Below, one piece after another: positions 20,518 through 31,100 of a stretch of 64,000 nucleotides of DNA. Made by a program: the position numbers and the translations under genes. This DNA comes from Posidonia oceanica. Taxonomy: Eukaryota > Streptophyta > Magnoliopsida > Alismatales > Posidoniaceae. The first letter of the stretch is position 1, and each line of letters starts with the position of its first letter. The stretch spans positions 13,565,001 to 13,629,000 of the forward strand of contig JAZBRS010000059.1 in assembly GCA_037176725.1 (NCBI GenBank). The letters run 5' to 3'. The notes beneath the pieces are model-generated. The model was not told where the DNA came from. It saw only the letters and a program-made list of their open reading frames with translations, and searched no databases.

Positions 20518-22710
20518 TCAAAGAAGATTGGGGTAAGCCCCCGAGGTTCCGACATCCCCGAAGCCCGCAGGCTCAGAAGAGGAAGGGCCAGCTACGCTAG
20601 GATGTGCGAGTGTAGGTGCAGGTGTGTGGGCAACCTCCTGCGGACTAACGACGAGGGTCCCGTTGTCAATTAGGTCCTGAACGACATCCCGGAGAGTGAG
20701 GCAATTATCCGTCAAATGCCCCGAGGCTCAATGGTAATCGCAATGCTTGCTCGCGTCGTACCACCTCGGGAGAGGATTTGGTGGAGGGCGAGTTTCCAAA
20801 AGCCTCAGAAGCGACACAACCTGAAGAAAGACGGCGCCTAGCAACTCACCAAGTGGGGTGAAGTCGCTCTTTGCACGGCAGACTCGTCTCTGCCTAGGCT
20901 ATCGTCCTTGCTGAGCTGGTGCGACGTGATGCACCGGCTCAACGGTGACAATGTGTGCAGTGGGTGCATAAATAGGTGCAGGCACTAGCGGAAAAGGATC
21001 TTGCAGACTTTCTGCAAAGGCAGGCACCTCTAGAGGATTAGCGCGGGCGATGGCGTGCTGCTCGAAGCAGTCGGAAGCGGAGTAGTTGCTGCTGTTGCTG
21101 CTGCGGCGATTGCTGGTGCTGTCAGCCTGCCTAGCCAGTGCAGAAAGTGCGGGGAAATGCCCACTCTACAGTGAGCTTTCCACGCGAGCGCCAGCCCTAA
21201 TCAGCGATGCAAAACTAGTGATGTGCTGGATGCAAAGTAGAGTCCCAGTCGCCGGCAGCGCCCCTTTGACGATCATCTTGATAGAATCCTCCTCGGAGGG
21301 TCTATCTCTGACCTAGGCGGTTGTGGAACGCCAGCGACCGACATACTCCCCGAATGGCTCTTGGGGCCTCTACCGGATGGCGACGAGATCCTCCCTCTTG
21401 GGGATCATGTCGAGGTTGAAAGCATATTGCTCAAGAAAGGCCCGAGAAAGACCAGTCCAAGTCTGAAGCGTAGCCGTGTCAAGGGACGTGAACCACCTGA
21501 GCACGGGGCCGGTTAAACTCTTCTGGAACAAGCGGATAAGGAGCCTTTCATCAGCCTGAAGCTGAGAAAGATCCCTGCAATATGCCTTCAGATGCGAGAT
21601 GGGGCAGCCTCTACCATCATATTTATCGAAGTCTGGGATGCGAAACTTCGAAGGGAGTGCAGCCTCGAGAAAGAGACAGAGGTCGCGAAATTGGTAAGGC
21701 TGGCGATCCTGGCCTTGCACTTGACGAAGTGCTCTCTCTAGATCACCCAACTTGGTAAGGAAGGCGTCAGAGGCTGCTGCTAGCGAGGGTTGTGCAGCAG
21801 AGGCAGGGACCACATATGCTGTGCAGGTCGCACGAGAGCGCTCCTCCGGATCCACCGTCACGCCACCTGGTGTCGTAGCGTGAGGGCCAGCATACCCGTG
21901 CAAGGGTGCAAAGTGTGGTGCTATGAATGCAGGGGTCTGAACTTGATGCAAGGGAGATGGATAGATAATATGCTGTGCAGTGTGAGGTGTAGTGCGGGGA
22001 AGCAGCAGCTATTGCACTGGCACGGTGCTGGGCAATGGGCTTAAGGGGTGCTGTGCTCCCGCCAATCCAGAAGACTGGCCACCAGAGGAAGGAGTTGTAT
22101 GCAGTGCAAGGTGCTGTGCAGGTGCAGGAGGCTGAAAAAGCGCCCCCATCGCTGGAGCCGTGAGGAGCCGGGGCGATGGAAAGGGCGGAGGTGCAGTGTA
22201 GCGAGCCTGCAGGGCTACAGAGGGCGGCACTGGAACCTCAAGGGTTGAACGGGAAGAGCAGGCCACAGTCGGGTCGAGTGCGAGAGCCATGCTTCGCAGC
22301 CTATCGACCTTAGCCAATAAACGCTGCGCTTGCAAGGCAGAGAACGCATCGACCAATGGGCCGAGGCGTAGGGAGGTGCCCGCCAGAGGAGGCACGGAAA
22401 CCAAGGAAGCAACTGGAGTGGATCCTATGCAAAGGGTAGCCGCAGAAGACCGAATTCCCGAGACGGGAAGGCCCTGGGATGGAACAGGAGGCAACGCTCC
22501 TAGAGCCAGAGTGGCGATCACCGCGGTAGATGCGGTGACAAGCTCCAGGTCGGTCGGGATCGACCCTTGATCCGAATAAAGGGGCTGGGAGGTCTCCTGT
22601 ACCAGAAGTGGAGGGGAGACGGGGGATGCCAAAGTAGAGGAAGGAGAGACCAAAGTCGGTACCTCTCCTGACGCCAATGAGGAAGGGGGCTCGTCGGTAT
22701 GCTGGGCCAT
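20518..22710 (-). pseudogene. gag: Tat/Ogre-type gag, six in-frame stops
   Basis: One reading frame of 731 codons, starting at ATG 22710 (MAQHTDEPP; an in-frame upstream ATG lies at 22815) and ending at TGA 20518-20520. Residues 1-250 are rich in Pro, Ser and Ala. Residues about 353-446 form the retrotransposon Gag domain, with FRIPDFDKYDG, LLIRLFQKSLTGPVLRWF and FLEQYAFNLDMIPKREDL. Residues 657-670 give a C-X2-H-X4-H-X4-C knuckle (CDYH...GH...C), followed by LRDVVQDLIDNG, typical of Ogre-like Gag. Stops interrupt it at 22009-22011, 21370-21372, 21313-21315, 21166-21168, 20899-20901 (all TAG) and 20728-20730 (TGA). No frameshift is needed anywhere. Gag would form the virus-like particle, but this copy cannot encode it in full. 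Confidence 0.9.
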
Positions 22711-22815
22711 AGCGGACGGCGAGCGAAAGCAAACAGGTCTGTGGCTGAAGGCAGGGACACAAGACCTAAAGAGACCTACTATCAGCGGCGACAGACAGCT
22801 CAGAGAGAGAGACAC

Positions 22816-23810
22816 TCAGAAACCAGGCTGAGGGGATCCGCACCTACCTGTAAAACAAATAAATGCATTAGAGGTTGGATGCAAAAAGAGGTTATTAGGG
22901 GTGGCATGATGCAGATGAATGCCCTAATATGCGCTCTCTTACCATGCATGTCCTGAGTAGATGACCTACCGGGACGCACTCAGGGGTAATGGGATTATGC
23001 AGACTCCAGGTCAGAAAAATAGGCTCCCGTCTCGACCCTGCCAAAGCTCAGGTATAACGGGTGGTGCATTGGTGGCCTCGACCCTGCTAGAAGCATGGGT
23101 GGTATCCTCCAATAACACCGACACGACCCCTAGACAAGGGGGGACAGACCGATCTACTCACACCACGCCAAAGCATTGGGAGCAAGAGACCGGGACTATC
23201 CTTCTCAAACTATGGGCTGACTCAGGTGAGAAGAATGCATGCTTTCTAAATGCTGATGCAAATGCTTTAGAGCATTTTACTTGCGTTTTATTTAACCGAA
23301 GGGGAAAATTGCAAGTTTTGGCTCTAGTTGTGCTTAGATGTTATTACTTTGCTTTATTGTGACCTTTAGATTAAGCAAAGGGAGAAGCAAGCAAGTTTCT
23401 ACTATCCTAGGCATGGCATATGCGAAGGGGAGAGAAAGAAGTCATGGTATGCAGGCAATTCACATAGCAAGGCAAAAAGCATGGGCGTGGCATGTGCAAG
23501 TGTATGTGGTCACGATAGTGAAAGAAAAAACACTTGTCATAGCAAAAGCAGGCATGCATGGCATGTGCAGGTGCAATGGCATTGCATTGGTGTAAAAAGA
23601 AGCATTCATCATTCAAAAAGGCATGCATGGTGTGCCAAGCAAGTATTTAGACATGTGATGCAAGCAAAATGAAGCAGTGCAGGCAATCATGGCATAAAGC
23701 AGGTAAATAAACAAGCAGGCAGGTAAGCAGGTAAAGCAGGCAGAAGCAAAAGACAAGCAAAACACCCAAGCAAGAGGCGAGAAGGCCAAGGCGAAAGCCA
23801 AAGTACTGCT
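22816..23810 (-). other. Element leader between primer binding site and gag
   Basis: About 1 kb without a recognisable coding frame. The part next to the primer site (23400-23800) is rich in GCATGCATGG and GCAAGCAGG-like short repeats. The gag-proximal part (22960-23230) is more complex. In element orientation TTTGTTTTACAGGTAGG at about 22845-22861 resembles a 3' splice site. Introns are known in Ogre elements, but this position is not established and I give it little weight. Confidence 0.6.
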
Positions 23811-23827
23811 CCCCAGCGGAGTCGCCA
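23811..23827 (-). other. Primer binding site, tRNA-Arg type
   Basis: In element orientation TGGCGACTCCGCTGGGG starts one base after the end of the 5' LTR. It begins with TGG, the complement of the tRNA CCA end, and continues as the complement of the GGAGTCG acceptor end of plant tRNA-Arg. Ogre elements are known to use tRNA-Arg. The site also proves that the element runs on the minus strand. Confidence 0.88.
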
Positions 23828-23978
23828 CTGTAGTAATCCTGAATTCTAATCGTCCATGCACATTACCAAAGCTTGTGTGCACCGATCAAAATAGGGTCAC
23901 TATATGCGGCTGGATCCGAGGGAAGAACTCGACTCGGAAACGCTGGCAAAAGAAAAGAAAAGAAATGATAAGACAATT

Positions 23979-23990
23979 CGGAGTCGCCAC
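23979..23990 (-). other. Primer-site-like sequence inside the 5' LTR
   Basis: In element orientation GTGGCGACTCCG repeats the first 12 bases seen after the LTR end (G plus the primer binding site), about 150 bp inside the LTR. The left LTR copy has mutated to GTGGCGAATCCG (near 14701-14712). Confidence 0.7.
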
Positions 23991-24767
23991 CGGGTCTATT
24001 AAATTGGAAGACAAGGAAAACCAGGGGGTAAAGCATGAAAAGACATGCTGAACCGGATGCAAGGAGGGGCAAAGGGATGCAAGGATAAGCGAAGCTATGC
24101 TATGCTATGACTCAAGCCTAGGATAAAGGAAAGGTCGATGCGAGCCAAGAGAAAGGGCAAGGACTCCTGTTACGCACGGGGAAGGTGTTAGGCACCCCGA
24201 TACGTCCGAGAGTCGGTCTTTCTTAGGCAATCTCGCGCTTATGCAAGGAATTGCTAGCCTAAATGCCTTAAATGCTTACCTATTATGCAAGGGAAGTAAA
24301 CGTGCTATCTAAGTGCTCAGCCACGCTGCTAGTGTTCCAAACTGGGCGGACCCTGGTTCGTGAGAACTCCTAAGCAGTAAGCATCATGGCCCTATATGCG
24401 GATGCAAGCGATAAAACAAAACGGCGGGAAAACCAAACAATGCGAGCGACATGCGAGCGATAAAGCAAAACAGGCACAGAAAACGGTGCGGAAAATGCGG
24501 GAAATACTGCAAAGCACGGAAAACGATGCAAAAAGCGGAAAGCTATGCAAAGGGACGCGGAAAACCATGCAGCAGAGCGAGAAACGATGCAAAACGTGAA
24601 AAACAGGGCGAAGCACGGAAAACGAGGCAAAGCGGGGTGCAAAATCAAAACAAAGGGGTGGGTAACATGCATTGGGGTTGCAGCAAGCCAAAGAAGCAAT
24701 AAAATGCGAAAAACAGCAAACAACGCGAAATCGGCGTTTTAAAATGGCTGTCAGCCATCTGCAAGCA

Positions 24768-24824
24768 TTGGACGCTGGCAACACCAGCGTCCAACGTCGG
24801 ACGCTGGCAAGGCTGGCGTCCAAC
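24768..24824. repeat. LTR palindrome module 1
   Basis: TTGGACGCTGG...CCAGCGTCCAACG followed by TCGGACGCTGG...GGCTGGCGTCCAAC: two back-to-back hairpins with 8-10 bp stems. The left LTR keeps only the first half, at 15493-15522, because the deletion starts at its centre. Confidence 0.75.
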
Positions 24825-25006
24825 ACCTGCTGTAGATAGACAGCATGCATTCTTTTGAAAACAATGCAATCTAACTATATGGATGCAATACAGATGCAAA
24901 TGTGCAGCTACAAGGGTGCTAGACATGCAGATCTATCCTAACAGAAAGATAGAAGAGGAATCAGAACAAGGGACATGCCAGAATCATGGATCCAAGCATG
25001 CAGGTT

Positions 25007-25065
25007 GTTGGACGCCTGTAGGCTGGGCGTCCAACGTTAGACGCCAGAGAGGCTGGCGTCCAACA
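25007..25065. repeat. LTR palindrome module 2
   Basis: GTTGGACGCC...GGGCGTCCAACGTTAGACGCC...GGCTGGCGTCCAAC. Same design as module 1, about 239 bp further on, with one change (TTAGAC) in the central palindrome. Confidence 0.72.
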
Positions 25066-25230
25066 CAGAACAGAAGGCAGAGGGGAGAAGGGAGCATGCA
25101 AGTGATAGGTGAGAGTTGGGATTATGCATTTGGGTCACTGGGGTTGAGCATGGAGCAAGCAAGCAAACAAGGGAGGCATAAAAAATTAAACCTTACCTGT
25201 GCAGAGTGCCAGGCCAGAGGCACAACTAGG

Positions 25231-25292
25231 GTGTTGTACGCGAGCTAGGCTGGCGTCCAACGTTGGACGCCAACACCAGCAGCGTACAACAC
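25231..25292. repeat. LTR palindrome module 3
   Basis: Outer arms GTGTTGTACGC and GCGTACAACAC pair perfectly over 11 bp. The centre holds GGCGTCCAACGTTGGACGCC, a 20-nt perfect palindrome. The outer arm carries GTAC where the other modules have GGAC, and the change is compensated on the far side. Confidence 0.78.
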
Positions 25293-25456
25293 TCTAGGAG
25301 GCACAACACACAAAAAGCATGCACAAACAAGCAAATAAATTAATGGAAGCTTAAGAACAGTTACTACTAAAGCTAAACATGCATAAGAACACAAGAAGCA
25401 AGCAAATAAGCATGATCAGAGAGGTATGCAAGCTTAAACAAATGCATGAGAAGCCA

Positions 25457-25522
25457 GGTCGTTGGACGCTAGAGCCAGCAACGTCCAACGTTGGACGCTG
25501 AATGCTCTAGCGTCGAACGACC
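25457..25522. repeat. LTR palindrome module 4
   Basis: Outer arms GGTCGTTGGACGCTAGAG and CTCTAGCGTCGAACGACC pair over 18 bp with one mismatch, around a central ACGTCCAACGTTGGACGC. The whole 66-nt unit is an imperfect palindrome. Confidence 0.78.
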
Positions 25523-25853
25523 CAGACCTGCAGACTCACCTGTTCTAAAGGGGGAGCTCAGCTCAGACCCCACCTACATGCATGCAGCTACTGTAACATG
25601 CCATAACAGAAAAGGAAGCATTGAAAGCAAGCATGGCAAGCACTTAAGTTAAGGAAAAACAAAAAGGAAGGACATGCATAAGAGATGGAAGCTTTAAACT
25701 TTGCAAAAAGGAGTAAACAACTTAGAAAAAATCCTAGCAAACCTAAACATGGTTGCCATAGGGGCCAGGCATCTCTAAGCATGCATGGATCATAAGATAA
25801 TACCATAAATATGCATGATATAGGCATGGCAGCAAAGCAAAGCAAACAGGGGT

Positions 25854-25911
25854 GTTGGACGCTAGGTGAACCAGCGTCCAACGTTGGACGCAGCTCACCC
25901 TAGCGTCCAAC
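25854..25911. repeat. LTR palindrome module 5
   Basis: Arms GTTGGACGCTAGGTGA and TCACCCTAGCGTCCAAC pair with a one-base bulge around the perfect 18-nt centre GCGTCCAACGTTGGACGC. A half-site (GCGTCCAACAC) follows near 26096. Confidence 0.77.
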
Positions 25912-26796
25912 GAAGGCAGAAGATAGACGGATATTAAACATGCAAAAAGCAATCAAACATGCATGGAACATGGTAAAAACATGGTATAGCATCAGAGAGA
26001 ATTAAAAGGAGGCAAATAGCATATACTTGCAGAGAAACATGCAAAGGAAAAGCATGGGAAGCAACTGAACAAGTGCAAAGCAGAGTAGAGCTGGTGCGTC
26101 CAACACACTAAGCTCCATTCCGGCCATGAATCATGGCCAAAAGGATTCAGAAGAATGCAAGGTTGCATGGGGATGCACACACTAGCATGCATGACCTACG
26201 AGGATAGAAATCTTACCTTGTCGTGGCTTGGAACGACGTGTCGGCCTCCCTCACCGGCGCTGCAGAAGTGGATGAGCAGCCAACTCCGGCGAGCTCGTGC
26301 GAGCTGCTGGAGGCACGGGAGAGGTTGGCTGAAGGTCCAGGATGAAGGTGGATACTTGGTTTCTCTCTGGAGGTGGAGAATTGGGGCCGAAGAGGGGTGT
26401 GCTGCTCTGTGTGTGTTGAGGAAGATGGGTGGTTGGTGCTGGTTTTGTTTGAGGGATGCAAGGGTTCTGCTGTGAATTGCAGCAGCTTGGGCGGGAATTG
26501 CAGGCAAATGGCAGGTGCTCTGGGTGTGGGAAGGCCACGAGGAATGGCAGGAGGGGTGTGGGCGTGTCAGTCGGCGGTGAGGAGGCCGATGGCGGCTAAC
26601 AGAGGCGGCAGGGGTCAGTGAGGGCAAGGAGAGCTGGATTTCGGCTGAAATAGAGGAGAGATAGGTAGTAACTCAAGCTTGGAAGGTAGTGGATGGCGTG
26701 GAGTGGAGGAAGGGACGGGTAGTAAGTGAGGGGAGGCGGTGGATTGGACAAGAGGTGAGCGGAAGGAGGCGGAGCAGCCGCTGCAGCAACTGAGCC

Positions 26797-26885
26797 GTTG
26801 GACGCCAGACCAAAGGGCATCCAACGTTGGACGCTGGAACAAGGCGCGTCCAATGTTGGACACTGCCTATTCCAGCGTTCAACGA
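26797..26885. repeat. LTR palindrome module 6 (right LTR)
   Basis: GTTGGACGCC...GGCATCCAACGTTGGACGC...GCGTCCAATGTTGGACACTG...CAGCGTTCAAC. Three consecutive half-palindromes near the element's transcription-proximal LTR end. The left LTR has the matching module at 15870-15955. Confidence 0.75.
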
Positions 26886-27102
26886 GCTCAGTTGGCAAAA
26901 GGCTGCAACAAGGCTTGGGCTTGGGCCAAAGAGGTGGAAAAAGGTGTTAAAAGGCTTGAGGTTTTAGCTTGGGATTTAGTTGAGGTTTTGAGCTAGGTTT
27001 TGGGTTAGAAAAGAGGTAGAAAAAAGGAGTGCCAATCCAGAGTCCACACAAGCCTGCAGGAGAAAACAACCAACTTCTGGGTGTCAGAATGAGGTGTCTA
27101 CA

Positions 27103-27107
27103 CTTAT
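27103..27107. repeat. Target site duplication, right copy (CTTAT)
   Basis: Second copy of the 5-bp duplication, directly after the LTR terminus GTCTACA. A 5-bp duplication is the usual size for Ty3/gypsy integrases. Confidence 0.95.
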
Positions 27108-27384
27108 CGACCGGAAGGATGAGTTTCAGACTCATCGACCGAGGATAGGTTTCGAACCTATCGACCGCAAAAGAAATGCAAATGATAAGTTTCATACTTA
27201 TCAATCGAAAGGATGTGTTTCGGACTCATCGACCGAGAATAGGTTATGGACCTATCGACCGCAAAAGAAAATGCAAATGATAAGTTTCGGACTTATCGAC
27301 CGGAAGGATGAGTTTCTGACTCATCGACCGAGAATAGGTTTCGGACCTATCGACCGCAAAAGAAAATGCAAATGATAAGTTTCG

Positions 27385-28130
27385 GACTTATCAACCGGAA
27401 GGATGAGTTTCGGACACATCGACCGAGGAAATGATTCGGACCTATCGACCGTAAATGGAAATGCAAAAGACAAAATTTGGACTTATCGACCGGAAGGTTG
27501 AGTTTCGGAATCATCGACCGAGGATAGTTTTCGAACTGATCAACCCCAAAAGAAAATGCAAATGATAAGTTTCGGACTTATCGACTGGAAGGATGAGTTT
27601 CAGACCCATCAACCGAGGTTAGGTTTCGGACCTATCGACCGCAAAAGAAATAGCAGATGATAAGTTTCGGACATATCGACCGGAAGGATGAGTTTCAGAC
27701 GCATCGACCGAGGATTGGTTTCGGACCTACGACCGCTAAAGGAAATGCAAATGATAAGTTTCAGACTTATCGACTGGAAGGATGAGTTTCGGACGCATCG
27801 ACCGAGGATTGCTTTCGGACCTATCGACAATAAAAGAAAATGCAAATGATAAGTTATGGATTTATCGACCGGAAGGATGAGTTTCGGACTCATCGACCGA
27901 GGATAGGTTTCGGACCTATCGACCGCAAAAGAAAATGCAAATGATAAGTTACGGACTTATCGACCCGAAGGGTGAATTTCGGACTCATCGACCGAGGATA
28001 GGTTTCAGACCAATCGACCGCAAATGAAAATGCAAATCATAAGTTGCGGACTTGGAGACCGGAAGGATGATTTTCGGACTCATCGACCGAGGATTGGTTT
28101 CGGACCTATCGACCGCAAAAGGAATTGCAA
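27385..28130 (+). repeat. Variant module A-F, copy 7
   Basis: First module right of the insertion. D has GACGCATC instead of GAGGCATC, and CGACAATAAAAG. Its A region is part of an exact 114-nt match (27368-27481) to 52531-52644. Confidence 0.77.
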
Positions 28131-31100
28131 ATGATAAGTTTCGGACTTATCGACCGGAAGGATGAGTTTCGGACTCATCGACCGAGGATAGGATTCGGAC
28201 CAATCGACCGCAAAAGAAAATGAAAATAATAAGTTTCGAACTTACCGACCGGAAGGATGAGTTTCAGACTCATCGACCGAGGATAGGTTTCGGACCTATC
28301 GACCGCAAAAGAAATAGCAAATGATAAGTTTCGGACATATCGACCGGAAGGATGAGTTTCGGACTCATCGACCGAGGATAGGTTTCGGACCTCTCGGCCG
28401 CAAAAGGAAATGCAGTGAGAAGTTTCTGACTTATCGACTGGAAGGATGAGTTTCGGACTCATCGACCGTGGATAGGTTTCGGACCTATCGACCGCAAAAT
28501 AAAATGCAAATGATAAGTTTCAGACTTATCGACCAGAAGGATGTGTTTCAGACTCATCGAGCGAGGATAGGTTTCAGACCTATCGACCACGAAAGAAAAT
28601 TCAAATGATCTGTTTCGGACTTATCGACAGGAAGGATGAGTTTCGGACTCATCAACCGAGGATAGGTTCGAACTTATCGACCGCAATAGAAAATGCAATT
28701 GATTAGTTTCGGACCTATCGACCGGAAGGATGAGTTTCGGACTCATCGACCGAGGATTGGTTTCGGACCTATCGACCGCAAAAGAAAATGCAAATGATCT
28801 GTTTCGGACTTATCGACTGGAAGGATGAGTTTCGGACTCATCGACAGAGGATAGGTTTCGGACCTATCGATTGCAAAAGAAAACGCAAGTGATAAGTTAC
28901 GGACTTATCGACCCGACGGATGAATTTCAGACTCATTGACCGAGGATAGGTTACGAACCTATCGACAACAAAAGAAATTGCAAATGATAAGTTTCAGACT
29001 TAGAGAACGGAAGGACGAGTTTCGAACTCATCGACCGAGGATAGGTTTCAGACCTATCGATCGCAAAAGGAATTGCAAATGATAAGTTTCGGACATATCG
29101 ACAGGAAGGATGAGTTTCAGACTCATCGACTGAGGATAGGTTTCGGACCAATCGACCGCAAAAGAAAAAGCAAATGACAAGTTTCGGACATATCGACCGG
29201 AAGGATGAGTTTCAGACTCATCGACCAAGGATAGGTTTCGGACCTAATGACCGCAAAAGAAATGCAAATGATAAGTTTCGGACATATCGACCGGAAGGAT
29301 GACTTTCGAACTCAACGACCGAGGATAGGTTTCGGACCTATCAACCACAAATGGAAATGCAAATGATAAGTTTCAGACTAATAAACTGAGGATAGGTTTC
29401 GGACCTACCGACCGCAAAAGTGAATGCAAATGATAAGTTTTGGACATATCAACCGGAAGGATGAGTTTCGGACTCATCAGCCGACGATAGGTTTCAAACC
29501 TACCGACTGCAAAAGAAAATGCAAATGATAAGTTACGAACCTATCGACCCGAAGGATGAATTTCGGACTCATCGACCTAGGGTAGGTTTCGGACCTATCG
29601 ACCGCATAAGAAAATGCAAATTATAAGTTTCGGAATTAAGACCGGAAGGATGAGTTTCGGACTCATCGACCGAGGATAGGTTTCGGACCTATCGACCGCA
29701 TGAGGAAATGCAAATGATAAGTATCGGACTTATCGACCGGAAGGATGAGTTTCGGACCTAGCGACCGCGATAGAAAATGCAAATAATGAGTTTCGGACTT
29801 ATCGACCGGAAGGATGAGTTTCGGACACATCGACCGAGGATAGGTTTCGGACCTATCGACCGCAAAAGAAAATGCAAAAGATATGTTTCGGACTTATAGA
29901 CCGGAAGGATGAGTTTCGGAATCATCGACCGAGGATAGGTTTCGAACCTATCGACGGCATAAGAAAATGCAAATGATAAGTAACAGTCTTATCGACCGGA
30001 AGGATGAATTTCAGACTCATCGACCGAGGACAGGTTTCAATCCTATCGACCGCAAAAGAAATTGCAAATGTTAAGTTTCGGGCTTGGGGACCGGAAGGAT
30101 GAGTTACTAACTCATTGATTGAGGATAGGTTTCGGACCTATTGACAGCAAAAGGAAATGCAAATGATACGTTTTGGACTTATCGACCGGAAGGATGAGTT
30201 TTGGACTCATCGACCGAGGATAGGTTTCGGACCTATCGACCGCAAAAGAAAATGCAAGTAGCAAGTTTCGGACTTATCGACCGGAAGGATGATTTTCGGA
30301 CTCATCGACCGAGGATAGGTTTCGGACCTATCGAGCGCAAAAGAAAATGCAGATGATAAGTTTCAATCATAACGACCTGATGGATGAGTTTCAGACTCAT
30401 CGACCGAGGATGGGTTTCGGACCTATCGACCGCAAATGAAAATGCAAATGATTAGTTTCGGACTTATCGACCGGATGGATGAGTTTCGGACTCATAGAGC
30501 GAGGATAGGTTTCATACTTATTGACTACAAATGGAAATGCAAATGATAAGTTTCAGACTTATCGACCAGAACGATGATTTTCGGACTCATCGACCGAGGA
30601 TAGGTTTCGGACATATCGACTGCAAAAGAAAATGCAAATGATAAGTTTCAGACATAACGACCGGATGGATGAGTTTCGGACTCATTGACCGACGATAGGT
30701 TTCGGACCTATTGACCGCAAATGAAAATGCAAATGATTAGTTTCGGACTTATCAACCTGATGGACGAGTTTAGGACTCATAGAGTGAGGATAGGTTTCAT
30801 ACTTATTGACCGCAAAAGGAAATGCAAATGATAAGTTTCAGACTTATCGACAGGAAGGATGAGTTTCAGAATCATCCACCGCGGATAGGTTTGGGACCTA
30901 TCAACAACAAAAGAAAATGCAAATCATAAGTTTCGGACTTATCGACCAGAAGGAAGAGTTTCAGACTCATCGACCGAGGATAGGTTTCGGACCAACCGAC
31001 CGCAAAACAAAATGCAAAAGAGAAGTTTCGGACATATCGACCGGAAGGATGAGTTTCAGACTCATCGACCGAGGATAGGTTTCGAACCTACCGAACGCAA

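Larger units (their letters stand above)
14552..27102 (-). mobile_element. Non-autonomous Tat/Ogre-like LTR retrotransposon
   Basis: Complete 12.55-kb insertion on the minus strand. The ends are TG...CA (element 5' end TGTAGACACC at 27102, 3' end ACTACA at 14552), with the 5-bp duplication CTTAT on both sides. In element order it has a 5' LTR (27102-23829), a primer binding site for tRNA-Arg, a leader, a gag frame with stops (22710-20518), a long non-coding region with tandem hairpin repeats, a polypurine tract, and a 3' LTR (16176-14552). The gag motifs, tRNA-Arg primer site and tandem-repeat 3'-UTR fit the Tat/Ogre lineage of Ty3/gypsy elements. No pol domain is visible in the 4.3 kb between gag and the 3' LTR, so it would need enzymes from a relative. 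The lineage call rests on recognised motifs, not on reverse transcriptase. Confidence 0.93.
23829..27102 (-). repeat. 5' LTR of the element (full length, 3274 bp)
   Basis: In element orientation it begins TGTAGACACCTCATTCTGAC and ends GGATTACTACA. Near its 3' end is the block GGGGTGCCTAACACCTTCCC (plus-strand 24169-24204), a motif I recognise from Tat/Ogre-type LTRs. It carries six palindromic modules built on GCGTCCAACGTTGGACGC. The segment 24798-26448 is absent from the other LTR. Over the outer 265 bp about 11 bases differ from the left LTR by eye. The LTR should hold the promoter and polyadenylation signals, but I could not place a TATA box with confidence. The short frames inside it match no protein I know. 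Confidence 0.94.

Noticed and set aside
20181..20555. Protease or second gene overlapping the gag end
   Set aside because: The frame is Gln/Pro-rich and ends in low-complexity Phe/Cys from the CAAAA repeat. No DTG or DSG active site was seen.
24798..26448. Nested insertion inside the right LTR
   Set aside because: No target duplication or terminal structure flanks it, and the palindrome modules continue through it in the same style as outside. Deletion from the left LTR is simpler.
14552..27102. Naming the species or a known satellite family
   Set aside because: The sequence supports a plant and a Tat/Ogre-like element. I recognise neither the satellite nor the exact element family well enough to name a species.
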